In this document: in pieces, positions 41,535-53,515 of the stretch
Layout: each line of letters starts with the position of its first letter
Position numbering within the stretch: position 1 is the first letter of the stretch
Assembly: GCA_028532985.1 (NCBI GenBank)
Contig: JANCIK010000012.1
Location: 2,418,001-2,482,000 of the forward strand
Origin: Stropharia rugosoannulata
Taxonomy: Eukaryota; Basidiomycota; Agaricomycetes; Agaricales; Strophariaceae
Length of the DNA: 64,000 bases
Direction of reading: 5' to 3'
Notes under the pieces: generated by a model
What the model saw: only the letters and a program-made list of their open reading frames with translations
Database searches by the model: none
What the model was told of the DNA's origin: nothing
Position numbers and translations under genes: made by a program

Positions 41535-42781
41535 ATGCCCAACGGCGAAAATGAATGTGAGTCCATGTGCACAGTCTTGCTTTCTAAGTCTGAGGCATGT
41601 AAAATATTAGTAGATCTGGCTAGGAAGAAGGTGACGGAGTTGACGAAGCAATGGGATCTAGTTAAACGGCGAGTGAACATTAACCGTATGTGCAGTCCGT
41701 TATTTTGACTAGCCTATTTACTGAATTCAACTTACAGCTGAGAAGATCCTAGCAAAAGAACAGCTTGCTGCCGTGCAAGCACTCGTTACAGCTTTAGAAA
41801 GCAGGCTCGCACATGGTGTTGTAGAGGACATAAATCTTGAGTCGGAGTACGTCTCTGGTGCAGTGAACACACATACCCTAGCACTCCTGACAATGTACAT
41901 CATTTAGAGGTAGCCCTCTGACATCCATGTCAGATATTCAAGACAAACTCCCTGTACTATCACTGTCGGCGCCGGCACCTGCTTCCTTTTCATCTGCAAA
42001 CATTGATCCGGTGTTGCTGCAGATTAGTGCGCCCCCCGCTGCACCTCATAACGTGCGTGCTTTGTTTGAGCTTTTAAGTGTTATTCTTATTAACTAATAC
42101 ACAAAAATTTAGGACATAGAGTCTCTGCCCCAGGCAGCACCAGGAGTCAATGCCGCACTGCACACGCCCGCGCCCATGCCCACGCCCACTCCCACGCCCG
42201 CGCTCACGCCCACGCCCATGCCTGCGACACCTTACATCTCTGCACCCCAGGAAATGCCAACAGTCAATGCCACACCGCCTATGCTTGCGACGCCTTCTCG
42301 GGTCGATCCTGCTGTACAGGCTGCGCCTACCGAAACCCCTCCACCTTTGGCAACATCTTCTCAGCCTACAGATGAACTGTTGCACGTGGAGCCTGCACCA
42401 ATTGTCGAGTTCAAGTTCCCCCCAAACTTCCCTCCTGAAGAACACCCGCCCCTACCTGGACCCCCTCTGGGTGACATGATCTTTGCCAGGTACAACGAAG
42501 AATCTACGGTCAAGCGCGACTGTGAAGACAAGCAAGGGTCCTTAATAGGAGACTCACTGTTTCCTCTTCGCTCTCAACCGCTGTGGAAAAAGCAGAAGAC
42601 CAAGTCCTCGGGAGAGAGTGAAGTCCCAAACGAGGGATATATATTCGGCCCGAAGGGTAAATTTCATGTGCTGATGAAGGCACCGAAGAATGACAATCTA
42701 CCGACCCAGTTTGCCGGTGAAGCTGCCAAGATTTATTGGGACAACCTGGACGACGCTCAGAAGGCAGTTTGGAACAGTTAG
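41535..42781 (+). CDS. Hypothetical Pro-rich protein, 357 aa, four exons
   Basis: Exons 41535-41685, 41738-41846, 41908-42052 and 42113-42781 join in phase. Introns are 52-61 bp with gt...ag borders. The N-terminus is helical (coiled-coil-like KILVDLARKKVTELTKQWDLVKRR). The middle is a Pro/Thr/Ala low-complexity run (PMPTPTPTPALTPTPMPATP, about residues 155-175). The C-terminus, with GYIFGPKGKFHVLMKAPKND and YWDNLDDAQKAVWNS, is globular-looking. Family unknown. Confidence 0.58.
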
Positions 42782-43089
42782 TAAAACAAACCTATGTTTT
42801 ATCTGCTTAAATGTCGCTGAACTCGACGTTTAGAAGGTGGTTTACTGGCGATTTCTCGCCTTATCTCTTCAAATATGCAAATCCCCACTGTCATTCAAAC
42901 AATGGCATTACTGAACCAGGCATACCTTCCCATAGCTGCTACGCACTCCGTTGAAGTCTCCATTGCGTTCCTCATCACTAGCCATGGAAACATACGCTGC
43001 CTCTGTCATTATGCGGACCATAAGGCAGATGGCGGTCCCGATACTCAATATAAACTGACCGGCATCGCAACAGCTCGCACCTATAATGC
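42782..43089. other. Intergenic, nothing recognised
   Basis: An open frame runs from 42875 into the repeat below, but it uses repeat sequence and is not supported as a gene. Confidence 0.35.
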
Positions 43090-43211
43090 ACATCAGGAAA
43101 AACACTTTTTTGAAAAAAGTCTTTTAATTTTTCAAAAAGACTTAAAAAGACTTAAAAAGACCCCAGGAGACCTGGGTCTCTAGGAGACTTAAAAAGCAAA
43201 GTCTCCAGGTA
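43090..43211 (+). repeat. Hairpin-rich repeat, copy 1 (AAAGAC family)
   Basis: About 120 bp nearly identical to 63077-63200, from ACATCAGGAAAAA to TCTCCAGGTAT. It contains AAAAAGACTTAAAAAGAC iterations and a near-palindrome (ACTTTTTTGAAAAAAGT) with one arm base changed from the perfect palindrome of copy 2. A second stem is built from CCCAGGAGACCTGGG. The shared sharp start suggests the end of a mobile element. Confidence 0.75.
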
Positions 43212-43810
43212 TAAAAGTTAAAAAGACATTAAAAAGACTTTATGAAGCAATAAAAGACAATAAAAAGTGTACTTTAAGACATCACAGTTCTTAAAAAAAA
43301 GCAAAAAAAAGTAATTTAAAGCGCTCTTGAAGCAATCAAAAGACATCAAGTGCTTCAAATAAAGTATAATAAAAGACCTTGCTAAACATTTAAAAGATAT
43401 AAAAAAACCACATTAATACATTATCAGGCATATTTAAAGATCCTAAAAGATTCAAACAAGGTCTTTATATAGCATATTAATAGCTTTTGTAGACACTAAG
43501 AGAAACAAATAAACCCACTTAAAGATATAAAGGCACAACATAATGTCTTTTTTTTAAAAATATAAACATTTTTAGAGCTTTAGAAAGACCTAAAAGAGTA
43601 CAAAAGAAGACTCTTGTGATATCTCGTAGTATCTTTAAAACACTTCTCTATAGCACATTAGCAACCTTAGAAAGCTATTTAGAGATCTTATGAGACTTTG
43701 CAATCGCTCAAAATAGTGTATTAATTGTAGCCTTTTATCTAAAATAAGTATACAGGGAATCAAAAGAACGATTATAAAAGAAGGCATTATAAAAGAAGGC
43801 TAGATAACAG
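43212..43810. repeat. AT-rich AAAGAC-iterated sequence
   Basis: Many scattered AAAAGAC, TAAAAGA and AAAGACC words continue from the hairpin repeat. It looks like subterminal repeat DNA of a transposon. No gene. Confidence 0.45.
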
Positions 43811-43816
43811 TATAAA

Positions 43817-45752
43817 CTACAAATCCAGTGGTAATGCTGGCTCTGCCTCTGGTAGTACTGGTATAGTTGCATTCAAAGTTCCGAAATCAAAATCTGCTAA
43901 ATCATCTGTTTCATCATACCCAATAAACATATCTGACGAGCTATAAACATAATTAGTAAGGGAAAAAACCAGTGAACAAATTAAACCTACCATAGCTGTT
44001 GGAAAGCATCTTGCCTCCACTTTAAAGCCCATCCACTAGACTTCTGCTCGAGAACCATCCAGTTACCCATATGGCGACTATATCTATAGCAATATGATTA
44101 GTAGTGCAAGGTAATAAGTAATAGCAGAAGCACTGTACAAAACTCTAATAGTCATTTCATCAAAATTCTTCCGACTCTTTGTACCATGGCCTTCCTTGAG
44201 CTCTTGTAACGAATGCTCCATCTAAACCAATTGTGAGTAAGGATAGACTAGCGATAAAGTAACATTAATAGAAACATACAGCTGCTAAAGTAATCGCAAA
44301 CATCGATGGTGGTAATGCCTTGTCTATTGCTAATTGCCGAGTAACCAGAGTTGTCGAACTATTTGCTCGTGTTGCAGTCTTGAACCACAACTCTTCAATT
44401 ATATGAAGCATCTTCTCTGACTTGAATGGCTGTCCTCCAGTCGTCTTGGCCTAATACTCCTATTAGTATGTTAAATTATGAAAAAATATTACTTACAGTT
44501 GTATCAACTTGATCGTACATGAACTTCGCCTTTTCCAGGAGCCAGGTGATAATTTCTTGATCTTTCTTCTTATTGATACCAAGCCCATATGCATTCTGGG
44601 TCGCACTTCGGGCAGCAGTAATTACCGAGCTCATGAATTGTGAACGAGCATAGGAGATCTAGTACTAGTCAAAATACTTAACCAAACGAAATAATATAAC
44701 TTGTACTCACATAGCGAATGACGAGTGGCTTTGTAGCTCTTTCCTTTGAAACCTGGATAACAAGGGGGGTATTATCGCCTTGCTTAGCAGCTTCACAGAA
44801 AGCTGTCCAGCAAGCATCGATTCGGTCTGGACCTACCCCAGCAGTCCAGAAGCTTGGGCTATACACCATGTTAAAGCGAAGATACTTCTTCGCCTCTATA
44901 GCTGTATCCATAACATATGGTGGCAAACTACGCTTCGTCACCTTCTTTGAGTGCAAGGAAAACCCACTGTTCTGACTTTCCAAAAACGAAGCAGAAGTCT
45001 TAGAGGAGGTTGTTGACGATGGTGCAGAGCTCTTGAAAGAGGTTGCCACAGACTCCTGGGATCACCGAGTCCCAAGCCTCTTCGATGACTATAGAATATT
45101 ATTCAAGGTTAGTTCTATATTGAATAGCTACAAAGTGCTTACTTTATGCTCGGAATCCGATAAAATAATAATCTATATACGATAAGAAGAATAAGTATAG
45201 CATATACCGATAGTACTAGTAGAGAACATACCTCATTTCTGGCCATAGGAATATCATTAACCCCATCGTCATGATCCTCTTCATTGCCTTCATTTTCCCC
45301 ATCTTCCAAACTATCGTCAGTAGTATCCCCATCGTGCCTGTTAGTATTTGTCGCTTCGCCAAAAACCTGATTGCCTATGTCGAGTTCTTCCCTGTCGAGA
45401 TTGTCAACTCTTGGTCGTTTAGCTGCTCTATTGCTGTCTTCTTCATTACCATCAGAGTCTTTTTCATTCTCATTTTCCTCGCCCATAAGTCTTTTGTTGC
45501 GAGCAGTAATCTCTAGCCAAACCCATTAGTATCGTTTCAGCAAGGAGACAAATACATACCTTCTTCTTTCTCAGCCTCAGCTTGCTTTGAAGTACTCGCA
45601 TGCTGCTTGAGTATCTGTTGTATCATGTCCTGAGGTATATCATTTATAGTTAAATTCTTTCCCTTGTTAGAAGCTCTTGGCTTCCTTTTCGATGCTGCTG
45701 ACTTGCTGGAACCAGACTTCGCTTGGGAGGTAGTGCTTCTGGTGTTGGCCAT
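43817..45752 (-). CDS. Hypothetical spliced gene, possibly DUF6532-type
   Basis: ATG at 45752 (MANTRSTTSQAK). Exons 45752-45560, 45512-45232 and 45055-44711 join in phase. Further exons follow near 44665-44500, 44450-44285 and 44225-44140, and the last part ends at 43817. The N-terminus is basic and Ser-rich (SKRKPRASNKGK), followed by an acidic disordered region (EENENEKDSDGNEEDSN). The C-terminal part has LPPYVMDTAIEAKKYLRFNM, SQFMSSVITAARSATQNAYGL and LPPSMFAITLAA. This resembles basidiomycete DUF6532 proteins in layout, but the assignment is tentative. The last exons are uncertain. Same strand as the Plavaka gene. Confidence 0.5.
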
Positions 45753-45936
45753 AGGGATAGAAAACAAATAGAAAGCAGTATAAGTAAGCTTGCAAAAATG
45801 AATGCTTATAAGCAGGAAGTAATTGCCAGGTGTATATTTTACGAAGGGAAAGACACGATACAAGCAACTATTTCCGGTCTGACTAAGCTGGAATGGCTTA
45901 TATAATATAAAAAGATAGCGACTACCGAGTACAGCT

Positions 45937-48900
45937 CTACCATATAGTTTGGTATGCATATTTACTAGACCAGTTATTAATTAAAAAGGATGTGCATCTA
46001 TCAAGTATATTATCAGATGTCCATTCATTAGGCATTGGGGCAAGCTTGGGAAATACTGGAAATAGCATGCAACTTTGCCGAATATTTGAGACTGGAATAA
46101 TTGAGCACCAGGCTTGAGTACCTGTCGGATTGGCACCTGCTAAAGGTTCCATCTTTTTGATTAGATACATGTTACCATTAGAAACAGATGGCTGGGATGG
46201 TATTGGTGAGTACCACTCAATATATGCTAATGGCGAAGTTGGCCAATTGTGAGGGGCATCTTGTTGCCCTAAGCGAGTATCCAAACCTTCGGAAGAGTAA
46301 AAATAACCTTTACTCTTCCTATTCTTGTGCCTTGATTAAAAGAATTAGAAGTGCTATAGCAACATATAATCTACATACCTATAAGCCCAGTTGACTCTGC
46401 TTTATCATTAACCATAGCTATAACAGTATCAAATTTTCCTAAACTGTTCTGTTGTGATATTGGAATAGCTTTCACTGAGTCTTTTTCCCCTGTATTATCA
46501 TCATCAAGACTGGTAGGACTAAAGCGAAGTATGTTGTAGACATCAACTCGTGTAAAGGGTAAAGTAGCCTCAGCTAAAGCTTGTTGCGATAAAGGCTGGG
46601 ACCGGAGACCATTAATAAAGACCTTCAGTGAGTGAATAAAGCCACGAGCATTATGCTTCTCCTGGATTAGAGAAAGCATTCTTTTAGGATAATTGGGATA
46701 TTTTGCAAGGGATTTGACTGATTTTGGTGGTTTATTTAATGGTGTATTCATTTGTGGATTTGCTTCAAAGCCAGTAACTTTTTCCTGTCGTGAAAGCCAA
46801 GTAACCATTTGAGGAAACTCATCCCGTTGATTACTTGCTCTCCAACCATCCTTTGCAAAGTTGATGTGTAGTCGTTCAAACATCTCAGTGTTATAGTTGT
46901 CTGTTGTCCCAAAGAGCTTGATAGAATCAACATAATGCAGCAAAGAGTGAAACTTGGGGATATTGAAGTTGTCTCGTACACCAACATTGAGAAAGTATGC
47001 TTTGTGTTGGTGAAACCGCTTCAGAGCATCGGTCAAATACTCTAAAGTAGTTGTATCATGGGTGGGATATTGGGCAATATAGATAAAGTCTAGCAGTGCT
47101 GTAATTGCCTGGGCAGCTTGAGTTGGAATACTTCCGACTAAGCAGCCTAGAAGAATTTTAGCCATGTTTTTCCGTTCAGGCCCAGTTACTTGAGAGAGAG
47201 ATGTAAATCCATTTTTGAAGTGGCGAACTCCAAAGGAAGGTGGAAGACTTTGAATTCTCTGATCTAGCTCTCCTTTCTGTAAAAGCTTTCCACACCATGA
47301 GATTAGATGCTTTAGGACCCCTTGATAAAGCTGGTGTAATACATCAGGTGTTAATGACTGGTGAATGTCGGTCAGAGGAAAGTCTTCCCAAAAAGGCTTG
47401 AATACACTGCCTGCAACATTATGGGACATGCAATATTTATGAAACTGGTTCTGGTTGTCTCCCGAATAAAGTTTGGCCTCTTCAATGGTGGATTTTGTCC
47501 ATCGCTGAGTTCTGAGCTCCGATAGTGCTTCATCTCCAAGATTATTGGCCTTTGCTTTGCATTTGACACAAGTCCCATATTTCGTACAAGAAACAAGACA
47601 TTGTTCAGGATAGTCGGCAACATAGCAAGTAAGGATAGGAAAAACAAGACGAGTAGCACCATCAGAGCTTGCCATTTCTATGCCCTCATTTCCAGCTTTA
47701 ATGAGAGGTTCTAAAACGATTTTCATCGATTCATGGAAAAGCCTTTGAACTCTAGATCGGTGTTCATTTTCACTCATTTGTGATCGGTTGATTTTGTCAA
47801 CTGAAAGGTAGGCTATAAGGATGGTAGCATGGGAAGAGGGCTTTCTTCTTGTTGCTTTAGGGATGTTTCCAATCGTAAGATAAACAGGATAGGCTGATTT
47901 TCCCCCTGAAAACTGGGTTAACTGGGTTTTGTCTGTAGCAATTATGACAGGAGCTAAAGTAGCTCCAACTGGAAGTCGGCTCTAAAGTGAAGTAAATACA
48001 ACTTGCTATATCAAGAATTGCAATTTGAATATAACATACCTGAAGAACACTCCACCATTGACCTGTCCACATTTCATTGAATATTCGCCCATCTTTACGA
48101 GGACTAGTATACACCTTCTTAGGCTTAAATTTCATCATAGGCAACAGATGGGGGTCCTTCCAAAGAGACTCGATGGCTTGTATTGGATTACGATGCCGAA
48201 TAGTATATACTTCATTAGGTTTATTGGCAAATCTTAGTTTGCAAGTCTTCCATTCACCTGCTTTCTCGGGCATAGAGTCAAGTTTCTTGTGCAAACCCCG
48301 AATATTATGGTATGAGAGGCCAAGCTTTTCGACAACCTTGATAGTTTGAGTTAGTAAATACAATTGTATTAGTAGTATTGAACTTACCCCAGGAATTTTA
48401 AGTAATTGGTCAAATGCATTATGGCCTGGCCCATCGTTAACTGCCCATTGAGCTATTTTCCAATCTAGCTCTGAATGAAAGGGATGAAACTTGGGATCCA
48501 CTCCCTCTTGAAGCATATGAACATCACCATTGCCATCCAAAGTGTGGATATGTGGGTTACTGGTTGCTTGATATCGAAGAATTCTACCAGCAGTAGGATG
48601 CTCTTCTTCAATCCTTTCATCGTCATCATCATCATCTAGTAATCGCTTCATTGACAGCACTCTACTGCGATAAGCAGCAGTTAGAGGACCTGGGCCTGCC
48701 TCACCCTCCAAGTAGTCGTCAGGACCTGGAATAAGAGCAAACTCATCTACAATATTGTCGAATTCCTCATGAAAAAAGTCCTCAAGATCTTCGCCATCTA
48801 ATTCTTCGGGTGTTTGGTTACTAGCTTGCTGTCCAGTATTCAGGGCACTGCTAGCAATGTTGTCGTTGGATCCAAGGTCGTACTGTATTGGGGCATTTTC

Positions 48901-49050
48901 TTGTATCTCGTAGGTGTTTTCAGCATTCAAATCCTCTAGTTTTTCCTCCATATACCAGGAGCAAGATCGTGATGAGGTTAAATGGGCATTTACCCCACCC
49001 CAGGTTTTGAAAAATCTTTTGCATCCAGCAGGGCATTCAAAGTTGGGCAT
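45937..49050 (-). CDS. Plavaka-type (CACTA-related) transposase, probably frameshifted at its C-terminus
   Basis: Exons 49050-48388, 48336-48040 and 47981-46379 join in phase, with a further exon from 46330. The N-terminus holds a C2HC-like finger (CPAGCKRFF...AHLTSSRSC). The Plavaka core follows: FHSELDWKIAQWAVNDGPGHNAFDQLL, KLGLSYHNIRGLHKKLDS, MWTGQWWSVLQ, then GATLAPVIIATDKTQLTQFSGGKSAYPVYLTIGNIPK. The C-terminal half has LTPDVLHQLYQG and FNIPKFHSLLHYVDSIKLFGTTDNYNTEMFERLHINFAK. In the last exon GRVKVIFTLPK and PLAYIEWYSP lie in different frames with a stop between, so a 1-base frameshift near 46290 is likely. The rest is open. Confidence 0.8.
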
Positions 49051-49206
49051 TGCTTATCAGACTCCAAGAGAGATAGTGGGGGTTTTGGTACAACTCTCGG
49101 TTGCATTCTCACACATATATCTAAAGTACCAATTATAATTGTGCTATTAAAAGCTGTAAGCTCACGATTGCCAACCATATACACCAAATTGATTTAACAT
49201 ACCTAT

Positions 49207-49883
49207 TTATATAGTATATTTCCGTGAGTAAGCTAAGGTCTTCTTTGCATATCTGATCATTTTTGCTAATAGAAGCTGCTTTTGTCGAAGCAATGCAAGA
49301 AGCTTTACTCTTTTATTGCTCTTATGGCGATAAATGGCTTCCAAAGCTTTTGACTTACAATACAATCGCTGATGGTACCGAAGTGTCGTTTGCTGCAGCT
49401 CAATACATTTGGCCTTTAGTCTTTTGTTGGCAGCTGGTCTGGGCCAATATGGCAATGTAAGCTAAATAGTATGAATAGTATATTAGCAATAGCAGTTTGG
49501 AGGCAGTTTGTATAAGTGCGATTTTGAAATAGTACATACCTGTTCATCTGAAAATTGGGGCCATCTATTATATTTCAAAGTATAAGCATTGTAATATTCA
49601 CTACGATCTGAGAAGTCTTCAGGATGGAGTATTGCATAATCCAATGACAGACAATGCTGGTAGGACTTAGTAGATTCGGAATAGACATAGAGAAATACAT
49701 ACTTGGGAAGAGTTGGAAGAGTCAATGTTCTCAGGAGCTGCATCATCGGAAGTAGCAGGAGCAAGCAAATACTATAAGTACTAGTAATTAGCAGGCTGTT
49801 TCGGGAATGGCAAGGTTATAGTAATTACTCTTTCTTGCTCATAGTAAACTGAGCTTTCAACCTCATCACTATTGGGAAGCATG
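49207..49883 (-). CDS. Small spliced hypothetical protein
   Basis: Start ATG at 49883 (MLPNSDEVESSVYYEQE). Introns begin at gtaatt near 49843 and gtatgt near 49709. The exon after them reads SYQHCLSLDYAILHPEDFSDRSEYYNAYTLKYNRWPQFSDEQ. The last exon is basic and Leu/Arg/Lys-rich (LKAKCIELQQTTLRYHQRLYCKSKALEAIYRHK) and ends at 49207. No family known. It lies directly upstream of the transposase on the same strand. Exon borders are approximate. Confidence 0.42.
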
Positions 49884-51499
49884 AAATTTGGGGTTTCAAA
49901 AGCGAAGTCAAGTGAAAGGTCTCAAGCTGGTAAATAAATCATGTGATTATTGTTAATGATTCCGGGACTACAACAGGAAACTTTGGGCAGAGTTGTGAAT
50001 GTAATATTGATTGATTTGGTATGCAAAATACATGAAATGCATTTGCCATTTAACAAGTACTATTGAAAATTCTTATACAAAACAAGTTATATATTGACCC
50101 TAACAAGACTAGATACATATTATACAAAACATTGATAGGGCGCTTATGAAGATGATAATTCTGCTCGGAATAACGCGTTCAAGGGTTCGTTAGAAAGCTT
50201 GAATCAACATGAAGATGCTCCAAAAAACCGCGAGGCAATTGAGGAAGTTGTTCTTGACTTAGAGCAAAATTAGTCCAAGACAGGGAGATGGAGGAGGACA
50301 TGGCTACTCACAGGCATCCAGGAATCTCAAAATTTGTGTAAGGAACACGTTCAAACCCCACATAAATGGTGAATAAACATGCCAAGTTGCGAAAGCCTTT
50401 GATGAAAATTGAAGGAAGGAGATGATATTTAACTCTGCAGCAGTAGCCATATGGTCATTAAGGAGGTCGGATATTGAGGGCTTATCGGCTGCCGAAACCT
50501 AGACGAATAGTCTATAACTATGTGTAGTAAAAGACTCTAAAAAGAATTAGGTAAAAATACGAACAGGAACCCAAGATATGAAGTACTTTACCTGGGGGAG
50601 GGAGGAGGAGGAGGAGCACATAAGTGATTTCGGGTTCCAAGCAATGATATGAAGCGTTTGAGGGCTCGTTGGAAAGCTACAATCAAGGTGAATTCAGCAT
50701 TGCAAGAATTGAAGAGATGGAAGACAAACCTATGTCAGAATCAATGGGATACCTCAAAACTCCGAAGTTGGACACAACTTTAGATGCAGGATGCTTGGTT
50801 GCTCCATAAGTTAAGCCGTCGTAGAGGCAGGTAACTAATGTAGTTCAGTAAGTGTTCCCAAAGTTTGAAGGACTCAGGACAGCTGGAAGCGCACCTATGA
50901 ATTAATCTGTCCCATCTAGAGGAAGGAGGACACCTGTATCGACATCGCCTTTATACCCACTAAATCGCGCAATGAATGGTACTGTTGGATAGGTATTAAT
51001 GAGACAAATCAGGAAATGCTAAAATCATACTGTTTGGTTGGTTATTGGCAGATATATGACGAAAATTGTGTCCTAAGGGCACTTGACACCTATAAGATGG
51101 TACTTGTCTAGTACAGGATGGATTGGCATGATCTTGGAGATGGTTTGCAGAGGACTAAGATGTTCTTGAAGGTGCAAATGTGAGAAGAATGCTATATCCC
51201 CAGCCTACACCCTTTGCACTATGGTTATCTCCCAGACACTAGCAATCCACATCTTACTATGACTTAAGCAAGATTAAAACCCCACTATAGCCTGTAAGAA
51301 GTGTATTACCAATGTCTTTAGATCCACTAGCAGGAAAGGGTTGAGTGGGCCCAAAGCCAGTAAAAAGACAGAAACAGGACAGAAAGAGTAAGGGCAGTGG
51401 TGGTATTTGGCTGGTGTCGCTTACCTGATCGATGTTCAAGCTTGATCGCCAAATTTAATTCTTTATCTAATCTTCATCAGCAACCACCACATCGCCAGA
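49884..51499. other. Non-coding region with a diverged internal duplication
   Basis: No supported gene. A unit near 50175 (GCGTTCAAGGGTTCGTTAGA...) recurs, diverged, near 50656 (GCGTTTGAGGGCTCGTTGGA...). The part nearest 51500 would hold the promoter of the next gene. Open frames here are short and unconvincing. Confidence 0.4.
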
Positions 51500-53125
51500 A
51501 TGGCTCGCCTTTCGAAGCCAGCCAAAGCTCGCATTGCCCAATCTACTGTTTCTACTATTTCCAAGAAAGACCTGGAATCCTTACTTCAGTTTCTAGAATC
51601 TGACACTACTGCTCTTCGCTATCTCAAATCTAATAATAGAGCTGCCTTTGCAGCTTCTGCCAAAGCCTCTGAACTCGGTGCAGTCTATTTCTCTGGCAGC
51701 TCCTTTCCTAGCATATATGAAACAATCACATCTGCTCTTCCACCTCGCCATACACGCTTCCCTACTTTGTTTGCTGCCTATAAAGCTGGAAAAACTGCAG
51801 CAAAGTCGTATAAAAAGAGAAAATCCAACTTTACCAAAGCAACTAGACTTAACTGGACTAACAAGGATCGGGACGAGTTTCTTAAAGGCATCAAGAGGGT
51901 AAAGGTTCAGAAACTGGCTGAAAGCGACTACTACCCCCCCCCTATGCATATCATCACCAAGAATCAGGAAATCATGGACAAATGGAGGGACCATTTTACA
52001 GTAGGCAAACAGGCCGATGCTAGGATTCCTCGAAAGCCATTACATCTGTTCGATCCTTCTAGACTTTCTTTGGACATTGGTCCCGATGAGAATGTGATTC
52101 TCGAAGACTCTGAAACTGGCGAAATTGTTGGGGTTGTTATTCGTGGCTTTTGCAAGCATAAGGGTGCTCTCAAATGGGCGAAGGATACTGCCGAGTTTCA
52201 GACTAACATTCGCCGAAATCTTAGGGTATTCTTGTTTACTGTCTTTGTAACTTATACTAATATTTTTTATAGAAAGAAGATCCTGGGAAGCTTGTTCAGC
52301 TTGGTTGGTCTGCAGGTGCCAGAAGCCGATGCGAGTTTGGCTGGGTCCAAAACATTGTCGCATCAAAGAAGAAACTTTCGGACGATAAAAGGGTTGAGGC
52401 CAACATCGAGGGTTCCAATTTGTTTGCCTTTATATGGCAGCTTATGGAGAAACAGCTTCCTGAGGAGGTGACGACTGATATCAAGAACTTTTCAAAGGTG
52501 CTTAAAATTCCTTCAAACAATGGAGAAGGTAACAACTACCAGGAGTGCCATGAAGAATCATCGGTGAGGACAATGAAAGAAGGTGATTCGGAGGCTCCAA
52601 CTACCAATGTTACAAAGTATACTGTGTCTCTGCCCCATGAGTCATATGATTTCTTTGGTACTGGTCTTGCCCCACCAGGAGCTTTTATCACAAGAAATTA
52701 TTCAAGGTATATTTCTCTTGTTGCTATATCTCCATTTCTGATCATCCACTTTAACTTATAGGCATATGCATAAGGAAGGTCACCCCCACACATATGGAGC
52801 AATGCTTACCCTGCATCGTTCCCATAACTGTGTGTCGTATGGAGGAAACTTCTTTCTTCCAGAATATGGGATTCGTATCCAGCAAGCAACGAACACTTGT
52901 ATTGTCTGGCAGCCTAAAAGGCTTCATGGAACAGGAGTCCCCAATGTTGATCCGACCACTGAAGACCCTGATTTCCAGCAGCTTGTCACTGCTATCGTCA
53001 CTTCAAACACTTTAGCAGCAGCTTGGAGGAAGTATTGTGAGGGAAAGGTAAACCTAAAGGAGTTTGAGAATATGGTTGATGAAGTTGAAGCTGAGGGGCC
53101 TTTGAATCACGAAGGCGATAATTAG
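51500..53125 (+). CDS. Candidate TET/JBP-like 2-oxoglutarate/Fe(II) oxygenase, 507 aa
   Basis: Exons 51500-52225, 52273-52706 and 52762-53125 join in phase. The N-terminal half is basic and helical (MARLSKPAKARIAQ; KSYKKRKSNFTKATRLNW). The C-terminal half looks like a double-stranded beta-helix: RHMHKEGHPHTYGAML, then SYGGNFFLPEYGIRI, then WQPKRLHGTGVP. A likely iron triad is His and Glu of MHKE plus His of LHGTG. Fungal TET/JBP-type oxygenases with this layout are known to travel with transposons, especially KDZ, and oxidise modified bases. Substrate and activity are inference. It is divergent from the Plavaka transposase about 2.4 kb away. Confidence 0.6.
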
Positions 53126-53515
53126 TAGACTAAAGCTCCTAGTCATTATTATTTACAAAGTACATTCTACTATTGTACTATGGTTGCGAACAATACCCAT
53201 TATGTACTGGTATAGCGAAGTTGGGTAAATAATCAGGTGATCATTATAGTTACACAAACAGTAAATGTTCTTCGCTGTAGGCTTACTATATTCTGTGCTG
53301 TTTCAATCAACCCATACATTTCTTACAATGTCTACAACAACTTCTTGTCTTTCTATCAAAATGCCCATAGTAGCTAGTCGGCAAACCCACCAGGTGTATT
53401 TTGAACTGTTTTCTAAGTGTATGTTTATATGCCAGCTCAATATAAGCTTTACTGATTGTATCTGCTGCTATTAGTCGGAATACATAGCATTCACCTTATA
53501 GCTTATATATTTTCA
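53126..53515. other. Intergenic, nothing recognised
   Basis: AT-rich. A 69-codon frame at 53265-53474 has no supporting features. Confidence 0.35.

Noticed and set aside
42875..43183. 102-codon frame running into the AAAGAC repeat
   Set aside because: Its C-terminus is repeat sequence (also seen at 62910-63122) and there is no sign of a protein family.
43090..43760. CRISPR-like array from repeated AAAGAC words
   Set aside because: Units are short, irregularly spaced and AT-rich, without constant spacers; the host is a eukaryote.
51500..53125. Calling the 507-aa protein a proven DNA demethylase
   Set aside because: Only the fold-like motifs are visible. Substrate and even the exact iron ligands cannot be fixed from sequence alone.
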